A DNA stretch of 64,000 bases from JBBQFI01 sp038237805 (GTDB lineage Bacteria > Verrucomicrobiota > Verrucomicrobiia > Chthoniobacterales > UBA10450), in the NCBI GenBank assembly GCA_038237805.1, contig JBBRYI010000012.1:1-64000 (forward strand). The letters run 5' to 3'. Position numbers and translations under genes: made by a program. Shown piece after piece: positions 18,201 to 26,831 of the stretch (positions within the stretch are counted from its first letter, which is position 1; each line of letters starts with the position of its first letter). The notes beneath the pieces were generated by a model, which saw only the letters and a program-made list of their open reading frames with translations, ran no database searches and was not told where the DNA came from.

Positions 18201-18322
18201 CCGATTATCTTTTAAACTTTGTCGTCCCGCGCGTCGTGACTGAAAACATCATGCGCCACGGTTTCGCGCCCGAATCAACGCCCGAGTACCGCGACGAATT
18301 TCTCTGGCCGCAGAAGCGTTAG
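15293..18322 (+). CDS. putA: Bifunctional proline dehydrogenase / L-glutamate-gamma-semialdehyde dehydrogenase
   Basis: 1009 residues. The N-terminal FAD proline dehydrogenase barrel (about 1-440) includes VKGAYWDYE, and a region near YRVREYCPVGELLPGMSYLVRRLLENTSNE. The C-terminal aldehyde dehydrogenase (about 500-990) has APWNFPLA, FTGSREVG, CEMGGKN (general base Glu) and the nucleophile Cys in GQKCSACSR. It oxidises proline to glutamate. It lacks the ribbon-helix-helix DNA-binding domain of E. coli PutA, so it is catalytic only. Three motif copies (15827, 16520, 16622) lie inside; the first encodes Ser-Leu-Gly with the rare codon TTA. Confidence 0.95.
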   Translation: MSSLQIETERRGERIFQLVDRHPESLFSKAGFYQRMMALSMRDEHFKVQMFRFVDVLASLHRGSDIVQHLEEYFADMRNGFAPMVHTGVRLAKVVPFISGAVLRWNVSGMARQFIAGKNSEDVMKTLRKRRKERIGFTVDLLGEAVVGENEADEYAARCLALLEGLAEQTLGWTDSLGTDAELFPVVNISVKISALYSQMNPADPADAIAHLAPKLRPILRRARELGAFINFDMESYAHKNTTLDLFKTLFTENEFRDWPHAGIVIQAYLRDAGRDLRDLIAWSRERGTRFTVRLVKGAYWDYEKIKGRQNGWPIPVFLQKPQSDANFETLSRILLENESVVTAAFGSHNVRSIAHAQAMADQLGIDRSRFEFQLLYGMAGPIKRALVEMGYRVREYCPVGELLPGMSYLVRRLLENTSNEGFLRAKFSDNVSAVELLRDPNELVRQNGAIAPTESIERRQSHNGASLDTPPGDTYENAPLVNFVYKQSQEEMRAALKAMRQTLGQKYPLVIDGEKIWTTNTIASINPTNPDQVVGYQAHGEIPEAERAVVAAKRAFTPWSRTPFEERAQLLERVAAIMERRRYELSALEVFEVGKAWAEADGDIREAMDFCLFYANEMRRIGRPRLTQHILGEESYHHYWPRGVALVIAPWNFPLAILTGMVTAALVTGNTVIMKPAEQSAIIASKLMEMFEEAGIPPGVLNFLTGKGSVIGAHLVDHKDVHTVAFTGSREVGLRIWKSAGETRPGQEELKRVVCEMGGKNAIIIDSDADLDEAIVDTIYSAFGYQGQKCSACSRLIVLEENYDRVVERLLSAAASLRVGNPEEPGITVGPVIDEAAYKRIFEYIDIGKSEATLAYQNTDVPEKGFFVPPTIFTNVRPDFRIGCEEIFGPVLSVIKVRDLTEAIAAANSTEFALTAGFFSRSPANIERAKAEIVAGNVYLNRSCTGAVVGRHPFGGFKMSGGGTKAGGPDYLLNFVVPRVVTENIMRHGFAPESTPEYRDEFLWPQKR

Positions 18323-18364
18323 CCCTCTGCTTGAATGCTCCGCCGCAACGCGGATGATGGGCGA

Positions 18365-19045
18365 ATGCTTTACATCGTAGCAACGCCGATCGGGAACCTG
18401 GCGGACATTACGTTGCGAGCGCTCGAAGTTTTGAAATCGGTGGATCTGATCGCGGCGGAAGACACGCGGCATTCCGGTAATTTGCTCAAGCACTTCGAGA
18501 TCCGGAAACCACTCGTTAGTTATCATGAACACAATGAGGCCATGCGCACGTCGGAACTGGTGGAGCGTCTCGCGGCTGGGGAGAATGTCGCGCTGATCAC
18601 CGACGCGGGAACGCCGGCCCTTTCGGATCCCGGCGCGCGTCTGCTGCGCAAATGCATCGAACGACAGCTGCCCTACACCGTTGTGCCGGGTCCTTCATCG
18701 ATTATCACCGCTCTCGTTGGCTCCGGCTTCTCACTCGATCACTTTTCTTTTCACGGCTTTCTGCCAGTAAAAAGCGGACAACGCGAACGTGTCTTGCGCG
18801 GCGCGGCGGAACGCGAAGAAACCTCGGTTTATTTTGAATCGCCCTATCGCCTAACGAAGAGTCTCGCCGTCTGTGCGACTGTAATGCCGGAACGAACATT
18901 GTGCGTTGCGCGGGAGTTGACAAAAAAATTTGAGGAATTTCGTCGCGGGACCGGCGCCGAACTTCTAGCGCACTACGAATCAAAGCCGCCCAAAGGTGAA
19001 ATTACCCTCGTCATCAGCGGGAAAAATTGGACGGCTATTTCGTAG
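18365..19045 (+). CDS. rsmI: 16S rRNA (cytidine-1402-2'-O)-methyltransferase
   Basis: 226 residues from the ATG at 18365 (MLYIVATPIGNLADITLRAL), the conserved start of the family; an in-frame ATG at 18335 is less likely. SAM-dependent tetrapyrrole-methylase fold: TPIGNL, AAEDTRHS, ITDAGTPALSDPG and VPGPSS are all present. It methylates the ribose of C1402 in the 16S rRNA decoding centre. Its last 11 bp overlap the convergent PhyH gene. A CCTAACGAA motif lies at 18850. Confidence 0.92.
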   Translation: MLYIVATPIGNLADITLRALEVLKSVDLIAAEDTRHSGNLLKHFEIRKPLVSYHEHNEAMRTSELVERLAAGENVALITDAGTPALSDPGARLLRKCIERQLPYTVVPGPSSIITALVGSGFSLDHFSFHGFLPVKSGQRERVLRGAAEREETSVYFESPYRLTKSLAVCATVMPERTLCVARELTKKFEEFRRGTGAELLAHYESKPPKGEITLVISGKNWTAIS

Positions 19046-20189
19046 CCGCTGCGTGCGACGACCGCTCAACGATACAAGTGCCCGAGTACGGCTTCGGGTT
19101 TGAGGCACTCAGATCGTGATAGCAGATCGCGCCCTCGACGAAATAATGATTCACGAGCGCACGTCGCGAATGGCGCAAGTCCCGCCGCGGTGAACCGCCG
19201 TGAATAAGATTCGCGTGCCAGAATAGAACGTCGCCCTTCTTGGCGTGAAAGTAGTGCGGCTCCATTTTGTGTTCGGCCAGCACTTGCTGAATGCGCGGTT
19301 CGTACTTCGCGTGGTACGATTCGGTTCCCCTCTCGCGAAAGTCATCTTCTTCGATTCCGACATCGCGGCTGAAAACGTAGGGCAACCGATGACTTCCCGG
19401 ATAGTAGACGAGCGGTCCCGAATCGGGATGGATATCCTCAAAAGCGATCCAGCAAGCGCTCAAATATCCGATCGGGTAGGTCGTCATGTGAATGGAATCC
19501 GAGTGCGGCAGTTGCTGGCTGCCTTTATGGCAAGAGATGGTCTGGAACGGAGCGGGCTCGCGCTCCATCAGCAGTTGGACCCAATAAAGAAGAGTCGGAT
19601 GCCGCAGGATCCGGCAAAAGCCCGGCACTTTCAGGTGCACATCGAGAAATCGTCCCGGGTATCGATCATCGGGTCCGACGGCTTCAGGTTCTAGCTCAAC
19701 GATTCCATTGGCAACGGCCGCTTCATATTCGATCCAAACGTCATCGAGGAGAGCCGGTTCGATCGCACGTTCGAGAATGAGATATCCCTGCGCGCTCCAA
19801 AGGCGGCACAACTCCGCTTCTTTTTCGGTAAGGATACCAGCGACGCGCTTCGCTTCTATCTGCACTTCGGCATCAGGCTGATCCAGCCAGGGAAAAGGTC
19901 CGGCGTAGGGAAATTTTTCGAACCGCGGATTTTCCAAAACGTCCGCGCTCACTTGGACGGACGCGAAAGTCTCCGGTGCTTCTTTCGCGGGAGCGGTTGC
20001 ACCGTTCGCCGGTCGCGCCGAAGGAATTTGAGTTTCCAAAAACTGAATGCGTTCGCTACTCGCCCTGAGCCTTTCTTCAAGCTTCGCAATTTTTTGCTGC
20101 AATTTATTTTGCTCCCGCTCGACTCGTTCAGTTCGCTTGATCAGCGGCCGAAATCCGGGAATTGCGCGCAGAATTGGGTGCTTCCTCAC
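19035..20189 (-). CDS. Phytanoyl-CoA dioxygenase (PhyH) family protein
   Basis: 384 residues. The N-terminal 55 residues form a likely coiled coil (RVEREQNKLQQKIAKLEERL). The Fe(II)/2-oxoglutarate dioxygenase domain follows (about 110-370). The iron ligands are visible: HSDSIHMT (His-x-Asp) and the distal His in FWHANLIHGGSPRRD, followed by the 2OG-binding Arg. Such enzymes hydroxylate small molecules or lipids; the substrate is not inferable. It overlaps rsmI by 11 bp and is divergent from the rplU operon. Confidence 0.8.
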   Translation of the reverse strand: MRKHPILRAIPGFRPLIKRTERVEREQNKLQQKIAKLEERLRASSERIQFLETQIPSARPANGATAPAKEAPETFASVQVSADVLENPRFEKFPYAGPFPWLDQPDAEVQIEAKRVAGILTEKEAELCRLWSAQGYLILERAIEPALLDDVWIEYEAAVANGIVELEPEAVGPDDRYPGRFLDVHLKVPGFCRILRHPTLLYWVQLLMEREPAPFQTISCHKGSQQLPHSDSIHMTTYPIGYLSACWIAFEDIHPDSGPLVYYPGSHRLPYVFSRDVGIEEDDFRERGTESYHAKYEPRIQQVLAEHKMEPHYFHAKKGDVLFWHANLIHGGSPRRDLRHSRRALVNHYFVEGAICYHDLSASNPKPYSGTCIVERSSHAAATK

Positions 20190-20352
20190 GATTGGAAACC
20201 CACTTTATCACTCTATTCTCAAAACGCGAGGTCGTGGGACAAGCGTAACGGTCGGCCAGCTTCATCAGACCGTCAGTGATTCACAATTGCAGCTTTCCCT
20301 TGTCAAAACGCCCTGTGCGTGTGACTTTCCCCGACTTTTTTCGGAGATTTCC

Positions 20353-20712
20353 ATGGCTTTCGCAATCATCAAAACCGGTGGCCGCCAGTATCGCGTGTCG
20401 GAAGGGGACATTATCGATGTCGACTTTCTCGAAGCGGAGCCGGGCAAGGAAGGCATTTTTGCTGATGTTCTTTTTCATGCCGATGGCAGCAACCTCACGC
20501 ACGGAACGCCGCTCATCGAGGGCGCCACAGTGGAAGGCGAAATCATTGAGCAGCGCAAAGATAAGAAAGTCATCGCTTTCAAGTATCGTCGTCGCAAAGG
20601 ATATCATCGCACGGTGGGTCACCGGCGGAAATTGACGCGAGTGAAGATTACCGGCATCCGCATGGGCGGAAAATCCTCCAAGCCGAAAAAGGCGTCGAAA
20701 TCGGAGACTTAA
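20353..20712 (+). CDS. rplU: 50S ribosomal protein L21
   Basis: 119 residues, slightly longer than usual at the basic C-terminus. MAFAIIKTGGRQYRVSEGD is the canonical L21 start, preceded by GGAG 7 bp before the ATG, so this start is preferred over the longer open frame from 20047. HRTVGHRRKLTRVKITGI is the conserved rRNA-binding end. Followed 4 bp later by rpmA; the rplU-rpmA operon is nearly universal. Confidence 0.97.
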   Translation: MAFAIIKTGGRQYRVSEGDIIDVDFLEAEPGKEGIFADVLFHADGSNLTHGTPLIEGATVEGEIIEQRKDKKVIAFKYRRRKGYHRTVGHRRKLTRVKITGIRMGGKSSKPKKASKSET

Positions 20713-20716
20713 TCAA

Positions 20717-20974
20717 ATGGCTCATAAAAAAGGACAAGGCAGCGTTAAGAATGGTCGCGACAGCGTCAGCAAACGGCTCGGCGTGAAAAAATTTGGAAGC
20801 GAGCTGGTTGTGGCGGGCAACATCATCGTGCGCCAGCGCGGAACGAAATTCCTGCCGGGAAAAAATGTCGGATTAGGGCGAGATTACACGATTTTCTCAC
20901 TCGTGGATGGCCACGTGCGCTTCGATCGGGCCGGGCGACGGGTTAACGTTGACCGAGTCACGGCATCGACATAG
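20717..20974 (+). CDS. rpmA: 50S ribosomal protein L27
   Basis: 85 residues: MAHKKGQGSVKNGRDSVSKRLGVKKFG, then GNIIVRQRGTKFLPGKNVGLGRDYT. Its N-terminal tail reaches the peptidyl transferase centre. Second gene of the rplU-rpmA operon. A motif copy (GTCGTTAGG) follows the stop at 20980. Confidence 0.97.
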   Translation: MAHKKGQGSVKNGRDSVSKRLGVKKFGSELVVAGNIIVRQRGTKFLPGKNVGLGRDYTIFSLVDGHVRFDRAGRRVNVDRVTAST

Positions 20975-21066
20975 CCGAAGTCGTTAGGTAGCGGCGCTTT
21001 TTTCTCCCCGAGCCAATTTGATGATAGGCAAAGCTGCGCCCTTTGCAGTATAAACGATTTTCCGCC

Positions 21067-21675
21067 ATGAAATATCACACTTACCTTCTGTTCGGCGCTC
21101 CCGGTAGCGGCAAAGGAACGCAGGGAAAGACGCTTGGCACAATCCCCCGATTTTTTCACTGCCCGTGTGGCGACGTTTTTCGTTCCATCGATACACGCAC
21201 GAAAGTCGGTAAGGCGTTCCTCGAGTTCTCCAGCAAAGGGCAGCTCGTGCCCGACGACGTCACGGTCGAGTTGTGGGAGGAAGCAATCGATGCGGCGGTG
21301 GATGCGCACAAATTCAAGCCGGACATCGATATTCTCGTCCTCGATGGCATTCCACGGAATGTCAGCCAGGCGAAAATCATGGATGAAAAGATCGACGTGC
21401 AAAAAGTTTTCCATCTTTCCTGCCCGAATCGCGACACGCTTTTCACGCGTTTGAAAAAGCGCGCGCTCAAAGACAATCGCCTCGATGATGCGAACGAGCA
21501 GGTCATTCAGCGCCGCCTTGCTACTTACGAGTCGGAGTCGAAACCGGTCCTCGAATATTACGGCAAGGAGCGCATTACATGTGTTGACGCCACGCAGCCG
21601 CCCGCGAAAGTTCTACTCCATATACTGGAGAGCGTCGCCGACGGCGTGAATGGCCAACATGCAGCAGCAGTTTGA
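21067..21675 (+). CDS. adk: Adenylate kinase (short-LID form)
   Basis: 202 residues from ATG 21067 (MKYHTYLLFGAPGSGKGTQ); an upstream ATG at 21043 is less likely. The P-loop is GAPGSGKGTQ, with NMP-binding CGDVFR, DGIPRNVSQA and LID-region Arg residues (RLKKRALKDNRLDD ... RRLATYESES). The LID is short and lacks zinc cysteines. It interconverts ATP + AMP and 2 ADP. Variations such as CPCGD in place of the usual IATGD leave a small chance it is another NMP kinase. The 3' end overlaps the next gene by 26 bp. Confidence 0.85.
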   Translation: MKYHTYLLFGAPGSGKGTQGKTLGTIPRFFHCPCGDVFRSIDTRTKVGKAFLEFSSKGQLVPDDVTVELWEEAIDAAVDAHKFKPDIDILVLDGIPRNVSQAKIMDEKIDVQKVFHLSCPNRDTLFTRLKKRALKDNRLDDANEQVIQRRLATYESESKPVLEYYGKERITCVDATQPPAKVLLHILESVADGVNGQHAAAV

Positions 21676-21904
21676 GAATTTAACCGCTTCGAGTCTTTAC
21701 TGCGATAAATGTAAAACCGCGATGCCAGTGCGCGAGCGGTTACTGCTGGTCCTGCCAGACAAGGAGGTTTTCGATTATCTCTGCACCGGTTGCGCTTCTT
21801 CGGTAGGGCAACGTGAAATCACCGCCGGCGAAAAATTGATGGCGCAGAATATGACAGCGCGTCGTCCCCGGCGCACGCGAGCAGTTCATTCATTGCTGCC
21901 GTGA
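21650..21904 (+). CDS. Small zinc-ribbon protein of unknown function
   Basis: 84 residues (or 81 from the ATG at 21659). Two CxxC knuckles, CDKC and CTGC, are about 30 residues apart, consistent with one zinc ribbon. A basic tail (ARRPRRTRAVH) follows. It overlaps adk by 26 bp in another frame, so it should be co-translated. I do not recognise a named family; nucleic-acid binding is a guess from the zinc knuckles and basic tail. Confidence 0.6.
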   Translation: MANMQQQFENLTASSLYCDKCKTAMPVRERLLLVLPDKEVFDYLCTGCASSVGQREITAGEKLMAQNMTARRPRRTRAVHSLLP

Positions 21905-21940
21905 TTTGGCTTTGTCTCAAACGCCGAAGATAATTTGCGC

Positions 21941-22015
21941 GGTCCCTCGCGCGGCTCGGGATGACAAGCAAGGCGCGACGCATCCTTAGTCATCCTGAGC
22001 GCAGCGAAGGACCTC
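21941..22015. repeat. Inverted-pair intergenic repeat (GTCATCC..GAGCGCAGCGA..GGACC family)
   Basis: 21989-22015 reads GTCATCCTGAGC then GCAGCGAAGGACCTC. 21941-21965 is a diverged inverted copy (GGTCCCTCGCGCGGCTCGGGATGAC). The same inverted arrangement occurs at 55236-55306. The pair can fold into a long stem. Its position between adk and fmt suggests a mobile or terminator-like intergenic element. Confidence 0.65.
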
Positions 22016-22073
22016 ACGAGTCACCTCTTCGTATCCGATGATTGCAACAGGCGCACAAATCACGTCCAAAAAA

Positions 22074-22994
22074 ATGCGGGTCGTCTTCATTGGCACAGGG
22101 GAAATCGGTCTGCCGACGTTGCAAAGTCTTCTTTCTTCGACTGAGCACGAGCTTGTCGGCGTAGTTACGCAGCCAGACAAGCCGGCAGGGCGCGCACAGA
22201 AACTAACGGCACCAGCCATCAAGACCGCTCTGATGCAAACTGCCGTGCCGATTTTCCAACCGGCACGAATTAAGTCCGTCGACGCCGTTGAAGAAATCCG
22301 CGGATTGAATCCGGACGTGATCGTAGTCATGGCATACGGACAGATTCTACCGCGCGCGGTGCTCGAGCTTCCTCGCGTCGCTTGTTTGAATCTGCACGCA
22401 TCGCTTCTGCCGAGACATCGCGGCGCCGCGCCGATCCAAGCTGCGATCGTTGCCGGCGATCGTGAAACGGGGATCACGGTGATGCACATGGATGAAGGTC
22501 TCGATACGGGAGATATTCTCCTCCAGTCACGGCTCAATGTTTCGCCTAACGAGACGGGTGGATCGCTTCACGATCGGCTGGCCGCTCTCGCGCCCGTTCC
22601 ACTTGCCCAAGCACTTCGGCTTTTACGCGACGGGACTGCGACGCGTATTCCGCAGAATTCTACTGATGCGACATACGCTCCAAAGCTGACGCGCGATGAT
22701 GGAAAAATCGATTGGACCGAATCGGCGCAATCGATCGAACGGAAACTTCGCGCGTTTGATCCATGGCCCGGCGCATTCACAACTATTGCGGACAAGTCAG
22801 GCAAACCGGCAAAACTGAAAATCTTTCGCGGGGTTATTGTCGATGCTAACGGAAAACCAGGCGAAATTATTCGCATGGACGAACGCGGTCTCGTCATGGC
22901 AACAAGCGATCGGGCGTTGGTTCTGGAGGAAGTTCAGATGGAAGGGAAGCGGCGAATGCAGGGAAGCGAATTTGCGCGCGGTCATCGGTCATAG
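22074..22994 (+). CDS. fmt: Methionyl-tRNA formyltransferase
   Basis: 306 residues from ATG 22074 (MRVVFIGTGEIGLP), preferred over 22038. The formyl-THF hydrolase-like fold carries the catalytic set: Asn and His in NLHASLLPRHRGAAPIQAAI and Asp in MDEGLDTGDIL. The C-terminal domain (about 205-306) has TRDDGKIDW. It formylates initiator Met-tRNA. A motif copy at 22545 encodes Pro-Asn-Glu. Confidence 0.95.
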   Translation: MRVVFIGTGEIGLPTLQSLLSSTEHELVGVVTQPDKPAGRAQKLTAPAIKTALMQTAVPIFQPARIKSVDAVEEIRGLNPDVIVVMAYGQILPRAVLELPRVACLNLHASLLPRHRGAAPIQAAIVAGDRETGITVMHMDEGLDTGDILLQSRLNVSPNETGGSLHDRLAALAPVPLAQALRLLRDGTATRIPQNSTDATYAPKLTRDDGKIDWTESAQSIERKLRAFDPWPGAFTTIADKSGKPAKLKIFRGVIVDANGKPGEIIRMDERGLVMATSDRALVLEEVQMEGKRRMQGSEFARGHRS

Positions 22995-23044
22995 CCTCAT
23001 TTTGCTTTCCAAGTCGTTCGCGTTCTGTTTCATGATGACCCGCC

Positions 23045-23776
23045 ATGCCGAGCGCAAAAGCAAAACCCGCCTATAAACGAATCGTCCTCAAACTAAGCGG
23101 CGAAGCCGTGCGTGAGGCCGGCGCGCGCGAAAACATTTCGCCGCAGATTGTGCGCGAGATTGCCGAGCGGGTTAAAGAAGTCGTCGAACTCGGGGTCCAG
23201 ACCTCGATCGTAATCGGGGGAGGCAATATCTGGCGCGGACTCTCGGCCAGCCATCGTGGCATGGATCGCACGACCGCCGATTATATGGGCATGCTCGCCA
23301 CTGTGATTAACGGTCTCGCCTTGCAGAGCGCGCTCGAACAGGCCGGCGTGGTCGTGCGCGTGCAATCGGCCATTGAAATGAAAAACGTGGCGGAGCCGTT
23401 TATTCTCCGCCGCGCGGTGCGGCATCTTGAAGTGGGTCGCGTGGTTATTTTCGTTGCCGGCACCGGTAATCCTTACTTTTCCACCGACACCACCGCAGCT
23501 TTGCGCGCGAGCGAAATTGGAGCGGATATTATTTTGAAAGCGACCAAGGTCGACGGTATTTACGAGCGCGATCCGAAGATTGACCCTAAAGCACGGCGTT
23601 ACGACACGATCACCTACACCGAAGCTTTGACGAAACGGCTGCAGGTTATGGACTCAACCGCGTTCAGCCTCTGCATGGATAACAAAATCCCGATCGTGGT
23701 TTTCGATATGAACAAAGCAACGAACTTCCGCGATATTGTCTTGGGCAAAAAAGTGGGAACTGTTGTGACCGATTAG
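23045..23776 (+). CDS. pyrH: UMP kinase
   Basis: 243 residues of the amino acid kinase fold: KRIVLKLSGEAV, IVIGGGNIWRG, MDRTTADYMGMLATVINGLALQ, FVAGTGNPYFSTDTTAALRA and KATKVDGIYERDP. These are the classical bacterial hexameric UMP kinase motifs. It phosphorylates UMP to UDP and is followed by frr 31 bp downstream, a widespread gene order. rpsB and tsf, often upstream, are replaced by fmt here. Confidence 0.96.
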   Translation: MPSAKAKPAYKRIVLKLSGEAVREAGARENISPQIVREIAERVKEVVELGVQTSIVIGGGNIWRGLSASHRGMDRTTADYMGMLATVINGLALQSALEQAGVVVRVQSAIEMKNVAEPFILRRAVRHLEVGRVVIFVAGTGNPYFSTDTTAALRASEIGADIILKATKVDGIYERDPKIDPKARRYDTITYTEALTKRLQVMDSTAFSLCMDNKIPIVVFDMNKATNFRDIVLGKKVGTVVTD

Positions 23777-23807
23777 ACCAATCCATTAAGATTGAATCAA
23801 ACTGCGC

Positions 23808-24368
23808 ATGACCGCCGAAGAAATTCTGTTCGAAGCCGAAATGACGATGGAGAAAAGCGTCGACTACATGGTGCACGAATTTGCTTCCGTTCGCACTGGT
23901 AAGGCTTCCCCAACTCTGGTCGAGAATGTCGACGTCGAAGCGTACGGGTCGACGATGAAATTAAAACAGCTCGCGCTCATCACTACGCCCGAGCCACGAC
24001 TGCTAGTGGTGCAACCGTTCGATGCCGGCACTGTGCAGAATATCGAAAAAGCGCTCAAAGAATCGAAAATCGGAATTATGCCGGCGGTAGACGGAAAAAT
24101 CATCCGGTTGCCGATTCCCGAACTGTCGGAAGAGCGGCGCAAGGATCTGGTGCGTTCGTTGCGGCAAATGGCTGAGGAAGCGCGCGTGCGCGTCCGCGCA
24201 AATCGTCGTACCGCAATGGACGAAGCTAAGAAGCTGCAGAAGTCAGGCGGCCTAACGGAAGATCAGTTGCGCGATCTGGAAGACGACGTGCAGAATTTGA
24301 CCGACCGCTTTGTCAAATCGATTGACGAACATCTCGAACGCAAAGACGCCGAAGTGATGAAGGTGTAA
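23808..24368 (+). CDS. frr: Ribosome recycling factor
   Basis: 186 residues, normal length. HEFASVRTGKASPTLVENVDVEAYG, LALITTPEPRLLVVQPFD and RRKDLVRSLRQMAEEARVRVRANRR are conserved features. It splits the post-termination ribosome with EF-G. Last gene of the pyrH-frr pair. Motif GCCTAACGAG follows the stop at 24386. Confidence 0.97.
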   Translation: MTAEEILFEAEMTMEKSVDYMVHEFASVRTGKASPTLVENVDVEAYGSTMKLKQLALITTPEPRLLVVQPFDAGTVQNIEKALKESKIGIMPAVDGKIIRLPIPELSEERRKDLVRSLRQMAEEARVRVRANRRTAMDEAKKLQKSGGLTEDQLRDLEDDVQNLTDRFVKSIDEHLERKDAEVMKV

Positions 24369-24413
24369 AGGCACGTGTGCAAGTGCCTAACGAGTTGTTA
24401 CAAACGAAATGTT

Positions 24414-24437
24414 GTAGCTGCCGCTGTCTCAGCGGCA
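24414..24437 (+). repeat. REP-like hairpin with GTAG start
   Basis: GTAG (24414-24417) is followed by the stem TGCCGCTG / CAGCGGCA with a 3-nt loop, in the gap between frr and the convergent PEP-CTERM gene. It may double as a terminator. Confidence 0.65.
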
Positions 24438-25946
24438 CACCGGGCGCCTACGGAATCGAATAACCCCGATTAGCCCGCCGCCCATTGCCAGTAACACGAC
24501 ACTTCCCGGTTCGGGAACGATCTTCGGATCGCTGAGCACAAGGTCATCGGGGTCAAACAGACTTCCAGATCCGTAGTTCACTTGAAATGAAGCCAGACCG
24601 TCAGTTGTTTCCAAGCGCGTACCATTTGCGACGTTATCAAACGTGCCAGTGATTACGCCGTTTGATGTCAGTATCGTGAAAATCTGATTTGCGCTCAATT
24701 GCAATTCGAATCCGTTGCTCATGGTAAGAAAAAGCAAGCCGCCGATCCCGACGTCTCCATTCACCTCGAGAAAATCGTAGTCGGTTCCCTGATTTAGTCC
24801 GCCAATATGGAAGCCCGTAAATGTGTTAGGGCCTTCCGACAAAAAGCCGTTGATCGTCAACTTTCCATCCGGGAAGACATTTCCCTCGCCGCCGACAAGC
24901 ACATTCCCGTTAATGACTCCCGCACCACGCAAAGTATTATTTCCTGTGTTTATAGTTTGAGCGCTGGTAATCGTCCCGCCTTGCAGCTAAATCCCGAAAG
25001 CTCCAAACTGCCCTACGGTGGTGAAACTGCCGGTAAAACTGAGTGTCGCTCCCGATTGCACAATCATTAAGCCAGCATTCGTGAAGTTGGTGGCAATCGA
25101 ACAATTGCCGGCAATGATGAGCGTATTGTTTTCCCCGTTGCGGGTCGTACCCGCGCCAGTGATTATCCCCCCTAATAACGTATAAGGTTGGTTAGATATG
25201 GAGCTAGAAAAGTTCGCAAAGCTCAAGGCGCCTCCTACGTTGAAAACGCCACTAGCATTACCTCCACCAGAAAGTTGCAAGCTATTGTTTGACTGTATCG
25301 TTACGCTTGCGTCGTTATTAAAAGGGCCGCCAACTTCAACTGCGTCACTAACAACGAAAATGCCCGCATTGTTGAATGTCGGGCCACTGGAGGTCGAACT
25401 ACCCGAGACGGTACCGAGCGCCGCTCCTGATTGCGCATTCCAAGTTGCGCCAACCAAATTGTTGATGATTCCATCGGTGCCAATGATGGCTTTGCTTTGA
25501 TTGACGATGCCCGAATTGTTGATCGTGCGTCCAGTCAACGTGCTGTCAATCACAGGACCGGATCCCGGAGGCGCAATCGTCGAACTCGATCCGGCGGCAA
25601 AGTTAATCACGCTGCGGGAAGGCCCTGAAATCTCGCCACCGGTCCAGGCCAATCCCTGATTTAGCGTTAGATCGAAAGAGCCGTCGAGTTTCCCCCCATT
25701 CAAGAGCAACTGCTCAATGGTAATGTTTTGATCAAGCGTGACATTACCGGTGTTAATGATGGCATCGTACGTAACGCCGCTAGCGTTGTTGGGATAATTC
25801 GGGTTAGTGTTCCACTGCGTGGCGTCGGTCCAGTTCCCAATGCCGTTGAGCCATGTCGCGGAGATATCTGCCGAAAATATCGCTGACGGCAGCAAGGCGA
25901 CAAAGCACATAGCCAACAAATGCGGAACAAGAAGGGACCGTTTCAT
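24429..25946 (-). pseudogene. PEP-CTERM surface protein, interrupted by an in-frame TAG
   Basis: One reading frame of 505 codons with a stop TAG at 24987-24989. Before it: signal peptide (MKRSLLVPHLLAMCFVALLPS) and Gly/Asn/Thr-rich beta-helix-like repeats. After it the same frame continues (LQGGTITSAQTINTG) to a PEP-CTERM tail: VPEPGSVVLLAMGGG, hydrophobic segment, RFRRR. The paralogue at 27929-29438 has Gln-Leu-Ser-Gly-Gly-Thr-Ile-Thr at the equivalent point, so a CAG-to-TAG change is likely. PEP-CTERM proteins are processed by an exosortase and displayed on the surface. The stop could be real decay, a sequencing error or, less likely, readthrough. Confidence 0.75.
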
Positions 25947-26015
25947 GAGGCAAAGATGTCACCACAAGACAACTCGCTCGACAAGGAGAAAAAAAGTGCG
26001 AAAGCGTCACTATCG

Positions 26016-26831
26016 CTACAGCCTAACGAGATCGAGCAGGAACTGGCACCAAAGATATACCATCCCACGCCAGGAATATTTGACTTCGCCGGCTGGAGTC
26101 TGGGTGAGGACGCCGCTCGCGATGTTGTGCGCTATTTGGTCGCGCAGATCGTTCTCCACTTCCACCTGCACGCGATCTTCATCCAGGGCATCGATCACCT
26201 CGGGATCGATGTTATGCTCTTGCAGAAATTTGCGATGGCTTTGGTACAGCTGCCAGAACGATTGGTCCGGCCGTTGACGATTGATGCGAAAGGTAGGCGT
26301 TAATTTCAAGCCATAGGAGAGTGGATAATTCCACGTCGTCCAAATGATGCCGTTCTTCGCGCGTGACGATATGCGCAAGTAATAAAAAGAAAGGTCGTGC
26401 TGTTCGTTTAGACAAATTGTCGCCTGCGACCGATCCTCTTCCTTGTAATAAAGTCGAAAAAATTGGCGATAATCTTCCCAGTCCCATCCGGCATCGCTTA
26501 TGTGCGCGAAACCTTCGCTCTCGATCTCGTGTGAGATTTCGCTAAAGGTGGGAAATACATCCACTGAGGGCGGGCTCTTCGGCCGCAGTCTCTTTTCCTT
26601 TGGTAAACGCAATGCGCGAATACGCGTCAAAATTTCCAGCCACGGCAGGAACAACCAGCTCAGCGCGCCGAGTGCACCGTAAACAAAACTCCCGCTCACG
26701 AAATAAACCGCCAGAAACGAAGCGGTGAGAATCCCGAGCGCGCCCGCCTTCTGCGCGAAGGAGGTCTGATAACTGCGTAGAGCAATGCTGAGCACGAACA
26801 CGCCCAGCGTCATGAGAAGACCAAAAAGCAT
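26016..26831 (-). CDS. Membrane protein of unknown function, 271 aa
   Basis: Two or three hydrophobic segments at the N-terminus (about 1-20, 28-45, 48-68) are followed by a soluble acidic domain of about 150 residues (about 90-240) with no motif I recognise, and a final hydrophobic stretch (MVYLWCQFLLDLVRL). Its ATG shares one base with the glutaredoxin stop (TAATG), so the two are translationally coupled. A motif copy at 26022 encodes the final Leu-Val-Arg. Function unknown. Confidence 0.65.
   Translation of the reverse strand: MLFGLLMTLGVFVLSIALRSYQTSFAQKAGALGILTASFLAVYFVSGSFVYGALGALSWLFLPWLEILTRIRALRLPKEKRLRPKSPPSVDVFPTFSEISHEIESEGFAHISDAGWDWEDYRQFFRLYYKEEDRSQATICLNEQHDLSFYYLRISSRAKNGIIWTTWNYPLSYGLKLTPTFRINRQRPDQSFWQLYQSHRKFLQEHNIDPEVIDALDEDRVQVEVENDLRDQIAHNIASGVLTQTPAGEVKYSWRGMVYLWCQFLLDLVRL

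Noticed and set aside
20047..20352. 102-codon N-terminal extension of rplU
   Set aside because: L21 begins at the ATG at 20353 with a GGAG ribosome-binding site; the extension overlaps the PhyH gene antisense.
24987..24989. Recoding or suppression of the TAG in the PEP-CTERM gene
   Set aside because: No suppressor context is visible, and neighbouring genes use TAG as an ordinary stop; a mutation or error is simpler.
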